NCBI GenBank assembly: GCA_903820505.1
Contig: CAIJHQ010000015.1
Span: forward strand, 1-64,000
DNA: 64,000 nt
Source of the DNA: Candidatus Omnitrophota bacterium
Lineage (GTDB): Bacteria; Omnitrophota; Omnitrophia; Omnitrophales; Aquincolibacteriaceae
Direction: 5' to 3'
The notes beneath the pieces were generated by a model. It worked only from the letters and a program-made list of their open reading frames with translations, did not search any database and was not told where the DNA came from. This document shows positions 1-8,966 of the stretch, one piece after another. Made by a program: the position numbers and the translations under genes. Position 1 is the first letter of the stretch, and each line of letters begins with the position of its first letter.

Positions 1-125
1 CTGCCGGCAGGCAGGGAACTGGCAGCCCTGATTTTATATTATTTTTATGCGGGGGTGGCGCCTGCCTGCCGGCAGGCAGGGAACTGGCAGCCCTGATTTT
101 ATATTATTTTTATGCGGGGGTGGCG
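1..125. repeat. 65-bp tandem duplication carrying tRNA-Leu fragments
   Basis: Positions 1-60 are repeated at 66-125, giving a 65-bp period. The unit contains an AT-rich spacer, the first 12 nt of the downstream tRNA-Leu (49-60 and 114-125), a 20-bp perfect palindrome (61-80) and the tRNA segment gaactggcag (16-25, 81-90 and 126-135). The copy before the intact tRNA is thus a 5' tRNA piece split by the palindrome. It may be a genuine palindromic-element insertion with duplication, or an assembly artefact, since it lies at the window edge. Confidence 0.9.
61..80. repeat. 20-bp perfect palindrome (GC-rich intergenic element)
   Basis: The sequence cctgcctgccggcaggcagg is its own reverse complement. 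It sits exactly between two segments that are contiguous in the intact tRNA-Leu at 114-135, so it looks like an insertion into a tRNA D-arm copy. Part of a second copy is at 1-15. Confidence 0.85.
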
Positions 126-197
126 GAACTGGCAGACGCACTGGACTCAAAATCCAGCGGCCGCAAGGCCATGAGAGTTCGACTCTCTCCCTCCGCA
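114..197 (+). tRNA. tRNA-Leu (anticodon CAA)
   Basis: Class II tRNA of 84 nt. The acceptor stem gcggggg pairs with cctccgc and leaves discriminator A at 197. The anticodon stem ctgga/tccag encloses the loop ctcaaaa, giving anticodon CAA, which reads UUG. A long variable arm follows, and the T arm is gagag-ttcgact-ctctc. No CCA is encoded. It lies 41 nt upstream of leuS in the same orientation with no terminator visible between them, so the tRNA and its synthetase may be cotranscribed. Confidence 0.95.
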
Positions 198-238
198 TTT
201 CTTTTGTAACGTATTTTTAAACCCCGGACCCGATCCAA

Positions 239-2767
239 ATGGCCAGCGGTTTTAAAGCGTATCCCTTCGATGAAATAGAAAAGAAATGGCAGGATCTCTG
301 GCTCAGCCAGAGGACCTTCCGCTCTCCCGGCCCCGGCGAACCCGGCGGCGACAAACCCAAGTACTACGTCCTCGATATGTTCCCTTATCCTTCCGGTTCC
401 GGCCTTCATGTCGGACATCTGGAGGGGTACACGGCCACCGATATCGTGAGCCGCTACAAGCGGATGCGGGGATTCAACGTCCTTCATCCGATGGGTTGGG
501 ACGCCTTCGGGCTTCCGGCGGAACAGTACGCCATCGAGACAGGGACCCACCCCCGGCAGACCACCCAAAAGAACATCCAGGTCTTCAAGTGGCAGATACA
601 GCGGGTCGGCTTCAGTTACGACTGGGACCGCGAGGTCGATACGACGGACCCGGATTATTACCGCTGGACGCAGTGGATCTTCATGAAACTTTTCGAGAAA
701 GGCCTCGCATACGAAGCCGAGGTGGCGGTCAATTGGTGTTCCGCGCTCGGGACCGTGTTGGCGAACGAGGAAGTGATCGACGGCAAGAGCGAACGCGGCG
801 GGCATCCGGTGGTCCGAAAACCGATGCGCCAGTGGGTCCTGAAGATCACGGCCTACGCCGAACGTTTACTTGAGGACCTGAAGCTGCTCGACTGGTCGGA
901 GCCGATCAAGGAGATGCAGAGGAACTGGATCGGCAAGTCGACTGGGGCTGAGGTTGATTTTTCCGTCTGCCAGCCACTGTCGTCCCCGAGTTCTTGTATC
1001 GGGGACCCAGAAACTGGATTCCCGCTAAAAACGTGCGGGAATGACATAAAGGATGATGTTATCCGCGTTTTCACAACGCGGCCGGACACGCTTTTCGGTG
1101 CGACTTATATGGTCCTCGCGCCCGAGCATCCGTTTGTCGCGAAGATCGCCACGCCGGATACCCGGAAAGATGTGGAAGCCTATGTCGCGGCCGCGCAACG
1201 CAAATCCGATCTTGACCGGACCGATCTTGCCAAGACCAAGACCGGCGTTTTTACCGGGGCTTACGCGATCAATCCCGTAAATGGTCAGAAGATCCCGATC
1301 TGGATCGCGGATTATGTGCTTATGGGCTACGGGACCGGGGCCATCATGGCCGTTCCGGGTCATGACACGCGAGACCTGGAATTTGCGCGGCAGTATCATT
1401 TGCCAGTTATCGAGGTCGTCAAGGCGCCCGAGGGCCAGGAGTCGATCGGGTTCACGGGGGACGGGGTGGGCGTCAATTCCGGTTTCATCAGCGGCCTGCC
1501 AACGCCGGAGGCGAAACAAAAGATCACGCGCTGGCTCGAGGAAAAAAAGATCGGGAAGGCGGCGGTCCAGTATAAATTGCGGGACTGGCTTTTCAGCCGG
1601 CAGCGTTATTGGGGAGAACCGATCCCGGTCGTGCATTGCCCGAAGTGCGGTCCGGTGCTTATTCCCGAAAAAGAACTGCCGCTACGGTTGCCGGAACTGG
1701 ACGATTATTCGCCGACGGGGAACGCGGAACCGCCTCTCGCAAAGGCCCGGGACTGGATCAAATGCCGGTGCCCGAAATGCGGTGGCGCAGCGGAACGCGA
1801 AACGAACACGATGCCGCAGTGGGCGGGGTCCTGCTGGTATTACTTGCGATATTTGGACCCCAAAAACGACAAGGCGCTTGTCGATCCCAAAAAAGAAAAA
1901 TACTGGATGCCCGTCGATCTTTATGTCGGCGGCGCGGAGCACGCGGTGCTTCACCTTCTCTACGCCAGGTTCTGGCACAAAGTACTTTACGATCTCGGCG
2001 TCGTTTCCACTCCCGAGCCGTTCCAGCGGCTGACGAACCAAGGGATGATCCTCGGCGAGGACAGTCAGAAGATGTCCAAGTCGCGCGGGAACGTGGTGAA
2101 TCCCGAAGAATTGATCGCCGGTTACGGCGCCGACAGTCTCCGTCTTTATGAAATGTTCATGGGACCGCTTGAAATGACCAAGCCCTGGGCCACGTCCGGC
2201 GTTGAAGGCGTCTACCGTTTTCTCGGAAAAGCGTGGCGGCTGTGCATCGGCAAAGAGGATAAACTCCATGAAAGCATCCTCAAGCGCCCGCCGCAGGCCG
2301 CGGAAAACAAAGTCCTGCATCAGACCATCAAAAAGGTGACCGAGGACCTGGAAGGCCTCCGGTTCAATACCGCGATCTCGGCGCTCATGGTCTTCGTGAA
2401 CGAGAACGCGAAATTTTCCGATCACAGCCATGAAGTCTTGGAAAAATTCGTTCTGTTACTCGCGCCCTTCGCGCCCCATATCGCCGAAGAGCTCTGGCAA
2501 CGGCTGGGCCATGCGAAGACGCTTGCTTATGAGAAATGGCCTGAGTATGATGAGAAGCAATTGATCGAGGCGCAAGCGGAGCTGGCCATTCTGGTGGGCG
2601 GAAAAGTGCGGTGTAGAATGGTCGTGCCGCGCGATCTCGGCGAAGAAGAGGTCGTTCGAACGGCCCTCGCGCAGCCGCGCGTCAAGGAATTGTTGGCCGG
2701 GAAAAAGGTTAAAAAAACATTCGTGGTCCCCGGGCGGACCGTGAACCTGGTGCTGGAAGATGCCTAA
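239..2767 (+). CDS. leuS: Leucyl-tRNA synthetase
   Basis: Class I aminoacyl-tRNA synthetase that charges tRNA-Leu. The protein has 842 residues, close to the bacterial norm. The HIGH-type motif HVGH is at residues 57-60 and KMSKS at 611-615. The CP1 editing domain carries VFTTRPDT, and the anticodon-binding and C-terminal domains follow. About 28 residues (near 244-272) between the catalytic core and the editing domain have no counterpart I know in other LeuRS. They are encoded by two 8-bp hairpins resembling an extragenic palindrome (see 982-1042). No Shine-Dalgarno sequence is visible before the ATG; the gene follows tRNA-Leu and overlaps the next gene by 8 nt. Confidence 0.97.
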   Translation: MASGFKAYPFDEIEKKWQDLWLSQRTFRSPGPGEPGGDKPKYYVLDMFPYPSGSGLHVGHLEGYTATDIVSRYKRMRGFNVLHPMGWDAFGLPAEQYAIETGTHPRQTTQKNIQVFKWQIQRVGFSYDWDREVDTTDPDYYRWTQWIFMKLFEKGLAYEAEVAVNWCSALGTVLANEEVIDGKSERGGHPVVRKPMRQWVLKITAYAERLLEDLKLLDWSEPIKEMQRNWIGKSTGAEVDFSVCQPLSSPSSCIGDPETGFPLKTCGNDIKDDVIRVFTTRPDTLFGATYMVLAPEHPFVAKIATPDTRKDVEAYVAAAQRKSDLDRTDLAKTKTGVFTGAYAINPVNGQKIPIWIADYVLMGYGTGAIMAVPGHDTRDLEFARQYHLPVIEVVKAPEGQESIGFTGDGVGVNSGFISGLPTPEAKQKITRWLEEKKIGKAAVQYKLRDWLFSRQRYWGEPIPVVHCPKCGPVLIPEKELPLRLPELDDYSPTGNAEPPLAKARDWIKCRCPKCGGAAERETNTMPQWAGSCWYYLRYLDPKNDKALVDPKKEKYWMPVDLYVGGAEHAVLHLLYARFWHKVLYDLGVVSTPEPFQRLTNQGMILGEDSQKMSKSRGNVVNPEELIAGYGADSLRLYEMFMGPLEMTKPWATSGVEGVYRFLGKAWRLCIGKEDKLHESILKRPPQAAENKVLHQTIKKVTEDLEGLRFNTAISALMVFVNENAKFSDHSHEVLEKFVLLLAPFAPHIAEELWQRLGHAKTLAYEKWPEYDEKQLIEAQAELAILVGGKVRCRMVVPRDLGEEEVVRTALAQPRVKELLAGKKVKKTFVVPGRTVNLVLEDA
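982..1042 (+). repeat. REP-like double-hairpin element inserted in frame within leuS
   Basis: Two consecutive hairpins are visible: gtccccga (982-989) with tcggggac (999-1006), and attcccgc (1018-1025) with gcgggaat (1035-1042). Each has a perfect 8-bp stem and a 9-nt loop. The architecture matches intergenic palindromes of the ggattcccgc...gcgggaatgac type, and a related hairpin lies upstream of xerD at 56798-56842. Here it is read through in frame and adds residues to LeuRS. Confidence 0.8.
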
Positions 2768-4805
2768 AGTCGAGATTAAGAACCAGAGGATCCGGATCGG
2801 TAAAAAAGAGATCCCTCTTATTTCCGGGGAAGTCCACTACTGGCGCCTGAACCCTCATTACTGGAGAGAAATTCTCCGCCGCGTGCGCGAGATGGGGCTC
2901 CAGATCATTTCCACGTACGTTCCCTGGGATTTCCATGAATACAAGCGCGGCCATTTTGATTTCACCGGAAAGACCGACGGGGCGCGCGACCTTAAGGCCT
3001 TTCTCGAACTGGCGCGCAAAGAAGGTTTTTGGGTCATCATCCGTCCCGGTCCCTACATCTACAGCGAATGGCCGCATGACGGCGTCCCGAAATACGCGCA
3101 CAAGTACCATCGCCTTCACCCAAAATTCCTGGAATATGCTTCCGAGTATCTGAAGCAAGTCACCAAGGTCTTTAAACCGTACCTGGCAACACGCAGGGGC
3201 GGGAACATTATTCTGCTCCAGGCCGACAACGAGATCGATCCCTGGCCGGACCTGTTCGGCCATCAGTACGGGCTTTCAAAAAAGCCGGGGCTTTTCCAGG
3301 ACTTCATGGAAAAACTTTACCGGGAGGATATTTCCCTGCTAAACAAGGCCTGGGGAACGGATTACGATTCGTTCGATCAGGCTTCGCCGTTCATCGCGAC
3401 CATGCTGTCCAAGGAACAAGGGTTGCCGCTGAAGGGCGACAAAGAACTGAAACGTCATTTGGATTATTTCAAATTCAAGTACTATTACACCGCGGAATGC
3501 GCGCGGTGGAATGTACGGGCTTACCATGAACTGGGCATCGACATCCCGATCTACCTTAATGCGTATCCTTTCTTCTACGCGCATGAATGGACGGAGTTCC
3601 AGAAGACCGCGGACTTTATCGGTCTGGACCTTTATCCTTCGAACGAGCTTTTGGAAGATGAGTTCGAACACCGCAAGTTGTGCGACAAGATCCGGTACCT
3701 GTCGAGCGTTTCGAAGCTTCCTTTTATCGCGGAATTCCAGGCCGGGATCTGGCACGGGCGTCATTATGAGACGAGCGTGTTGACCCCGAACCATTACCGC
3801 ATGATCTGCCTCTCCGCGCTCCTCGGGGGCGTCAAAGGATGGAACTGGTACATGCTGGTCAATCGCGATAACTGGTACATGTCGCCGATCAATGAGTGGG
3901 GCCGTGTGCGCGGAGAACTTTACGATGTCTTCAAACAGATTGTTACGGCGTTCAAGCAGCTGAATCCGCCGTCCCTCGAGAAACTGACGGATGTTGCCGT
4001 CACGTTCAATCCGCTCCAGTATGCTGCCCGGACGATGAGCCACAACAGCCCGGTGCTGACCGCTCTGTATCAGGGGGACGTGGATTATGAAATGTGCGAT
4101 CCGCGTTTTCCGTTGCCCAAGAAGGCGGTCGTTTTTTACTCGGGCAACCAGTGGCTTTCGAAAGACGCCCATGAGAATTTACGCCGCTATGTCCTGGAAG
4201 GCGGGACGCTTGTGGCGTTCCGGGATTTCCCGAGGAAGAACGATCTGTTCGAACCTTTTCAGGTGATCGGGTTCGAGGACCCGGAGAGGAGCCTCTTTGA
4301 ATTCAAAAAACATTTCACGCTGTCCCTGGGAAAAACCGGGTCGTCGGTTCCCGTGAATAGTTCGGTCTATATATTCCGGGCGGCGGGTTGTCAGGCGTTC
4401 CAGGCGGACCTTGGGGTCTATGGCAGGCAGACGGTCGGCTATTCCAAGATATTGGGGAAGGGCAGGATCCTTCATTTCGGGATGGAGCCGACGGCGGTCT
4501 TGACGCTGGCCATTATCGACTATCTGAAGATCTCTCTTGCCAGTCATTCCCCGACGAGGGATGTGAAGACGGCCCTTTTCCGGCGCGGGAACCGTTATTA
4601 TCTGGTGGCGATCAATAACGGGAAAGAAGACAAGAACGCGGCAGTGTATTTGCCGGCCATGGACAAACTGAAAGGGAAGATGGCCGTGCGGGACCTGCTA
4701 AGCGGTCAGAAGACGATCTGCTCCCGCGAAAGGCGGTGTCCCATGGATGTTGAAATAGCCCGGAAAGACGGCCGCCTTCTCGAGTTTGTTCCGATAGGTT
4801 CGTAG
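2760..4805 (+). CDS. GH35-like glycoside hydrolase (putative beta-galactosidase)
   Basis: The 681-residue protein starts with a TIM-barrel domain typical of clan GH-A. It shows SGEVHYWR near residue 22, the RPGPYI..EW strand near 95-104, a likely acid/base glutamate in ADNEI (E158) and a likely nucleophile in IAEFQ (E325). These fit GH35, although YTAECARWN near 243 recalls GH42. A beta-rich C-terminal region follows. No signal peptide is visible, so the enzyme is probably cytoplasmic. The ATG overlaps the end of leuS by 8 nt, implying translational coupling, which is an unusual partner for a synthetase. The substrate cannot be told from sequence. Confidence 0.85.
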   Translation: MPKVEIKNQRIRIGKKEIPLISGEVHYWRLNPHYWREILRRVREMGLQIISTYVPWDFHEYKRGHFDFTGKTDGARDLKAFLELARKEGFWVIIRPGPYIYSEWPHDGVPKYAHKYHRLHPKFLEYASEYLKQVTKVFKPYLATRRGGNIILLQADNEIDPWPDLFGHQYGLSKKPGLFQDFMEKLYREDISLLNKAWGTDYDSFDQASPFIATMLSKEQGLPLKGDKELKRHLDYFKFKYYYTAECARWNVRAYHELGIDIPIYLNAYPFFYAHEWTEFQKTADFIGLDLYPSNELLEDEFEHRKLCDKIRYLSSVSKLPFIAEFQAGIWHGRHYETSVLTPNHYRMICLSALLGGVKGWNWYMLVNRDNWYMSPINEWGRVRGELYDVFKQIVTAFKQLNPPSLEKLTDVAVTFNPLQYAARTMSHNSPVLTALYQGDVDYEMCDPRFPLPKKAVVFYSGNQWLSKDAHENLRRYVLEGGTLVAFRDFPRKNDLFEPFQVIGFEDPERSLFEFKKHFTLSLGKTGSSVPVNSSVYIFRAAGCQAFQADLGVYGRQTVGYSKILGKGRILHFGMEPTAVLTLAIIDYLKISLASHSPTRDVKTALFRRGNRYYLVAINNGKEDKNAAVYLPAMDKLKGKMAVRDLLSGQKTICSRERRCPMDVEIARKDGRLLEFVPIGS

Positions 4806-4961
4806 CCTCCATCCGGAGATAGGATAAATCTTTTCGGAGTGCGTGACATCCTTCCTGACCCTCTCTGTTCCCGAATGACCCCGCAATAGGGTTAAGCTGT
4901 CTCGGGTTCTTGCCGTTGTTTGGATGGCAGGGCATCATGACCGGTGCCGCCAAGGAGCGCG

Positions 4962-5771
4962 ATGTACGAGACTTTTTTTGGATTGAGCGAACCTCCCTTT
5001 AACATGACGCCGGATCCGCGTTTTGTGTACCTCACCCGGCATCATCGGGCGGCGCTTTCCGCGATGCGTTACGGGGTGGAACGGCGGTGCGGATTCATCC
5101 AGATCACGGGAGAGATCGGGGCCGGGAAGACCACGCTGTCGCGGATGTTCCTGCGGCAGATCGGCGAAAATGTCCACAGTTCTCTCGTGTTCAACCCCAA
5201 GCTTTCGGAACTGGAGCTTTTACAGGGGATCGTCGAGGATTTCGGTCTCAAGCCGAAATCGCAGCGGCGCAAGGACTGTTTCGACGTTCTGAACCGCTTT
5301 CTGCTCGAAGAGACGGCCAAGGGATTCAACGCGGTGGTGATCATCGACGAGGCGCAGTTGCTGCCGCCCGCGGCGTTGGAGCAGATCCGCCTTTTGTCGA
5401 ACCTCGAGACCACCACTCAAAAACTTCTTCAGATCATCCTGATGGGGCAGCCGGAACTTCAGGATATTCTCGAACGCAAAGACCTGACGCAGTTGCGGCA
5501 GCGCATCGTGATCCGTTGCCATTTGCCGGAGCTGAACCTGGATGAGGTGGAGAGGTATATCGCCCATCGCTTGAGCGTGGCGGGGGCCCGGGAGAATTTT
5601 TTTACGCCGGAAGCTGCTCACCGCATTTATCAACTTTCCTCGGGGGTTCCCAGGATCATCAATGTTCTCGCGGACCGGGCCATGCTCGCGGCTTATGCCA
5701 AAAATGTTCTTGTGATCGATCCGATGATGGTCGAGCTTGCCGAAGCCGATCTTCAGGGCGTTGCCGTATGA
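4962..5771 (+). CDS. ExeA/GspA-like AAA ATPase
   Basis: The 269-residue protein begins MYETFFGLSEPPF, the usual N-terminus of ExeA/GspA-type ATPases. Walker A GEIGAGKTT is at residues 50-58 and Walker B VVIIDEAQ near 126-133, followed by a C-terminal lid ending in SSGVPRIINVL. The family acts with GspB in placing the type II secretin through peptidoglycan, and relatives also sit in exopolysaccharide/exosortase loci. I chose the ATG at 4962 because an AGGAG lies 4 nt upstream and the family N-terminus begins there; an in-frame GTG at 4944 is less likely. It overlaps the next gene by 4 nt. Confidence 0.88.
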   Translation: MYETFFGLSEPPFNMTPDPRFVYLTRHHRAALSAMRYGVERRCGFIQITGEIGAGKTTLSRMFLRQIGENVHSSLVFNPKLSELELLQGIVEDFGLKPKSQRRKDCFDVLNRFLLEETAKGFNAVVIIDEAQLLPPAALEQIRLLSNLETTTQKLLQIILMGQPELQDILERKDLTQLRQRIVIRCHLPELNLDEVERYIAHRLSVAGARENFFTPEAAHRIYQLSSGVPRIINVLADRAMLAAYAKNVLVIDPMMVELAEADLQGVAV

Positions 5772-6379
5772 GCCTCATTCAGGAAGCGCTGGAAAAAACG
5801 AATCACGCTCCCTTGCCACGGCTGAAGAATCTCCCGCCGAAACTTTTTTCGGGCGATCCGATGGGAGCCCTTCTTGAGAAGAAGCTTCTGCGGGTACAAA
5901 AAGAGCATGCGCGAAGGCGGACTCCTCCCCGGCACTGGGTGATCGCGGGGACCTTATTGGCGTGCGCTCTCGGGGCCCTGTTCTATTTTTGGGACACGCT
6001 TGGAAAACGGGAGATCTTCCCGGGCAATGCGCCGGCGGTCGTGAAGGTTCGTCCCGCGGGGAGATCTGCCTCTGTGCGGCCTGTGGAAGAGGTCGTGAAA
6101 GTGCTGCCCGCGGTGAAAGAGGATGTGACCCTGTGGCCTGCGGAAGAGACTGTGACCGTGGAATCTGCGGAGGTTGTGTCCTCATCCCCTTCCGTTCCGG
6201 AAGATGTCTCCTTCCAACTGACCGGGATAACGAAATCGGGAGGGAAGACCATGGCCTTGATCAACGGCCAGATCGTGGGTGCGGGGGATTCTCTTCCGGG
6301 AGGGGCTGTTGTCCGATCGATAGGAGATAGAGTCGTTTTTTTGAACGCAGGAGGCAAAAAAATCCGCCTCGAGCTTTAA
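5768..6379 (+). CDS. GspB-like single-pass membrane protein
   Basis: The 203-residue protein has a cytoplasmic N-terminus starting MSLIQEALEK, one membrane helix near residues 57-76, a Val/Glu-rich periplasmic linker and a C-terminal domain of about 60 residues. That domain (LTGITKSGG...ALINGQIVGAGDSLPGG) resembles the GspB/PilP-type domain. The ATGA overlap with the ExeA-like ATPase gene and this architecture make a GspA-GspB pair the best reading. No secretin or pilin gene is in the window. Confidence 0.8.
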   Translation: MSLIQEALEKTNHAPLPRLKNLPPKLFSGDPMGALLEKKLLRVQKEHARRRTPPRHWVIAGTLLACALGALFYFWDTLGKREIFPGNAPAVVKVRPAGRSASVRPVEEVVKVLPAVKEDVTLWPAEETVTVESAEVVSSSPSVPEDVSFQLTGITKSGGKTMALINGQIVGAGDSLPGGAVVRSIGDRVVFLNAGGKKIRLEL

Positions 6380-6395
6380 AACTTTCTGGAAAATT

Positions 6396-6491
6396 ATGCC
6401 ATCACCCAAATTTGTGCAACATACGACCCTCGTTGTTTGCCTGGTTTTCCTTTTGTTTTTTCTGGCCTGCCGTTATCTGAAACTCGTTTGA
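6396..6491 (+). CDS. Possible 31-residue single-helix membrane peptide
   Basis: A short frame encodes a charged N-terminus, about 17 hydrophobic residues (LVVCLVFLLFFLACRYL) and a stop. It lies between gspB and the comEC promoter. No clear ribosome binding site is visible. It could be a small membrane protein or chance; there is no homology I recognise. Confidence 0.3.
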   Translation: MPSPKFVQHTTLVVCLVFLLFFLACRYLKLV

Positions 6492-6510
6492 TCCTGTTCG
6501 TTCCCTCTGC

Positions 6511-6539
6511 TTGGGACAGTTGCCGTTCCGCCTTATAAT
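6511..6539 (+). promoter_or_regulatory. Sigma70-type promoter P1 of comEC
   Basis: TTGGGA at 6511-6516 and TATAAT at 6534-6539 are separated by 17 nt. They precede comEC by 40 nt. Confidence 0.65.
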
Positions 6540-6540
6540 A

Positions 6541-6570
6541 TTCACTAAATACATAATATTATTGTATAAT
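6541..6570 (+). promoter_or_regulatory. Second promoter P2 of comEC, predicted leaderless
   Basis: TTCACT at 6541-6546 and a perfect TATAAT at 6565-6570 are 18 nt apart. The comEC ATG at 6579 is 9 nt after the -10 box and has no Shine-Dalgarno sequence, so initiation here would give a leaderless or near-leaderless mRNA. Confidence 0.5.
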
Positions 6571-6578
6571 GCTCATTT

Positions 6579-8882
6579 ATGAGAATTCCATTCCTTGGGA
6601 TCGCAGCAGGATTCGCGCTTGGGATTATTGCGGAACGCCTTGTCCGGGTGCCGGCGGTTTGGATCCTGGGCTGTCTCGGCGCCGGGCTTATGGCACTTTT
6701 GTTCCTGCGCGGGACGAAGTTTTTTCTGCCGGTTTTTATCCTGATGATGAGCTGTGCGGGAATTTTGTGTAGCCGACTGGATGCCGCTGTCCTGGTGCGG
6801 GCGGTCCAAAGGTTCGTCAGCACGGAACGTCTGGTACTCACGGGAAGGGTAAGCTCATTGCCGGAGATGAAGACGCGCGGTAAAAGAGTCAGCGTCTCTC
6901 TGGTCCTTGATGCGCGCTCGATCAGCCGGCCGGGGAAAGGATATCACGGGAAGGTTCCCGTGACGGGGCGCGTACAGGTATTTTTGATACAACCTTCTCT
7001 ATTTCCGCAAGTTGGAGATGACCTCCGGTTGTTCGGTTCCTTGGAGACCCCGCGGCAGGTCCTGAATCCCGGAGAGTTCGATTACGGCCGTTTTCTTGGA
7101 GAAAAAAATATTTACGCGATCTTCCAGACCATCGGCCCGCGAAGCGTGAAACGGCTTCGCGAGGGGCAGTGGTTTTTGCCCGGGAGGCTTCTTGCTGAGG
7201 CGCGCAGAAAGTTGGCGGCGTTGATCGACAAACTCTACGCGGTCCCGGAAGCCGCGATCATGAAGGCCCTTGTGCTTGGATTGCGGAGCGATGTCGCGTC
7301 CGGGGTCCGTGATCAGTTCATGAAAACAGGAACGATCCATTTGCTGGCCATCAGCGGTCTTAATATCACGATGATCGCCGGAAGTTTCTATCTGTTGTTC
7401 ATTTTGTGCGGCCTGGGGTACCGGTGGACCGCCGCGGTAACGTTAGTGATCGTGGTGATCTACATGGGGCTCGCGGGGTTCGGGCTGCCGGTGCAACGGG
7501 CCGGTTATGTGGCGGTCCTTGCGCTTTTGGGCACTCTCTGGGGCCGCACGGCGAATCTTTTGAACGCAATGTGCGTCGCGTTTTTCTTTCTTCTTTTGTG
7601 GAATCCCAAGAGTCTTTGGAATATCGGGTTCCAGCTCTCGTTCCTGTCGGTTTTTTCGCTCATCCTGATCCTGCCTTTGTTGAATCGCTTCAATGTGTGG
7701 TCGCTCTCCTTAGGTTCGAGCCTCGCTGTTCTCGCCGGGACGTTCCCGCTCGTTCTTTATTATTTCAACACATTCTCTCCGATCGGCATCGTGGCGAACC
7801 TGCTGGCCATACCGATCTTTGACGCCGCGCTTTTTACAGCGCTCTTTACGCTTCTGTTCAGCGGCATTCCTTTTCTGAACATCGCATGCGTTAAAATATC
7901 GTCCCTGTTCCTTTGGCTTGGTCTCGGGTGGGTGAAGCTTCTGGCCGGATGGCCGTGGGGCTATTGGTTCTTCATCAAACCGTCGCTTGTACAGATCGCG
8001 TGTTATTACGGGAGTCTCGCGGGGCTTTTGTTCTTGAGGCGCGGGACCTCGCGCCGGGACCGTATCGGGATGGCCGGTTTTGCGGTGTGCTGGTTCGCGC
8101 TGACGATTTCCTTTTTCTGGCACACGGACCCGGGGATCTTCCAGCTCACGGTGCTTTCCAGCGGCCGGAATCAGATCGCGCACGTGCGGTTTTCCAACCA
8201 GGCGCACTGGCTGATCAACGCAGGACGAAGTTTTCCGTCCGACCAGGGGGAATGGCTTGTCGCTCCTTTTTTGCGCTGGCAGGGGATTCGGAAGCTGGAG
8301 GGGATCCTCGTGACCGACCTGTCGAAGAAACATACGGGCGGTCTCCCGGCGGTCCTGCGCAATTTCCCGATCCGCTATTTTCTTTATCCGGGATCCGGCG
8401 GGACCTTCCGCGGAGATTTTTTAAAAGGGCTTCGCCCGTTTCGTCGCAGCGCCAAAAATGTCCGCGCCGGAGACAAGATCGTCATGGGACACGAGTTCGC
8501 GGAGGTGATCGCTGAAAGCCGTTCGGGGATGGCGGTACGGGTCTCTTCCGGGCCATGGCGGGTCCTTACGATCTCTAAAATGGATCCGGAGCTCTTTAAC
8601 TTTCTTTTGATGAGAAAAGATCCGGAGGATGTACACGCAGTGATCCTCTTGCCGGGAGGGAAGGGCGTTCCTCCCGGATTTTATGAATGGATGCGGTCGA
8701 GGCGGCCGTTGCTCCTGGTCCTCCCCGACGCGGACCGGGCCCTGGAAGCCTATGGCGCTTCACTGGGCATTTCTTGTCTTGATCTGAAACATACCGGTGC
8801 GCTTACTTTCAGGAAAAATGGGGAACAACTCGATATCGACTCCTTTTTACGCGGAAAGATTGGATCACTTTCCTATTTTTGA
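6579..8882 (+). CDS. comEC: ComEC/Rec2-family DNA uptake channel
   Basis: The 767-residue polytopic membrane protein has the family signature LLAISGLNITMIAG near residue 255, within a long run of transmembrane helices (Competence domain). The N-terminal soluble domain is present. A C-terminal region from about residue 520 corresponds to the metallo-beta-lactamase-like domain, but the expected metal-binding motif reads TDLSKKHTGG near 577 instead of HPDxDHxGG, so most metal ligands appear lost. ComEC moves single-stranded DNA across the inner membrane in transformation. Other competence genes are absent here. Confidence 0.88.
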   Translation: MRIPFLGIAAGFALGIIAERLVRVPAVWILGCLGAGLMALLFLRGTKFFLPVFILMMSCAGILCSRLDAAVLVRAVQRFVSTERLVLTGRVSSLPEMKTRGKRVSVSLVLDARSISRPGKGYHGKVPVTGRVQVFLIQPSLFPQVGDDLRLFGSLETPRQVLNPGEFDYGRFLGEKNIYAIFQTIGPRSVKRLREGQWFLPGRLLAEARRKLAALIDKLYAVPEAAIMKALVLGLRSDVASGVRDQFMKTGTIHLLAISGLNITMIAGSFYLLFILCGLGYRWTAAVTLVIVVIYMGLAGFGLPVQRAGYVAVLALLGTLWGRTANLLNAMCVAFFFLLLWNPKSLWNIGFQLSFLSVFSLILILPLLNRFNVWSLSLGSSLAVLAGTFPLVLYYFNTFSPIGIVANLLAIPIFDAALFTALFTLLFSGIPFLNIACVKISSLFLWLGLGWVKLLAGWPWGYWFFIKPSLVQIACYYGSLAGLLFLRRGTSRRDRIGMAGFAVCWFALTISFFWHTDPGIFQLTVLSSGRNQIAHVRFSNQAHWLINAGRSFPSDQGEWLVAPFLRWQGIRKLEGILVTDLSKKHTGGLPAVLRNFPIRYFLYPGSGGTFRGDFLKGLRPFRRSAKNVRAGDKIVMGHEFAEVIAESRSGMAVRVSSGPWRVLTISKMDPELFNFLLMRKDPEDVHAVILLPGGKGVPPGFYEWMRSRRPLLLVLPDADRALEAYGASLGISCLDLKHTGALTFRKNGEQLDIDSFLRGKIGSLSYF

Positions 8883-8893
8883 GGGTATTTTTA

Positions 8894-8923
8894 TTGACAG
8901 TTTTTATTTTCACATGATATAGT
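8894..8923 (+). promoter_or_regulatory. Sigma70-type promoter of the TPR/coiled-coil gene
   Basis: A perfect TTGACA at 8894-8899 and TATAGT at 8918-8923 have an 18-nt spacer. The next start codon is at 8967. Confidence 0.75.
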
Positions 8924-8966
8924 ACCCCCTCGCTACCATCCCTAACTCGAAGTTCATGAACGACTT

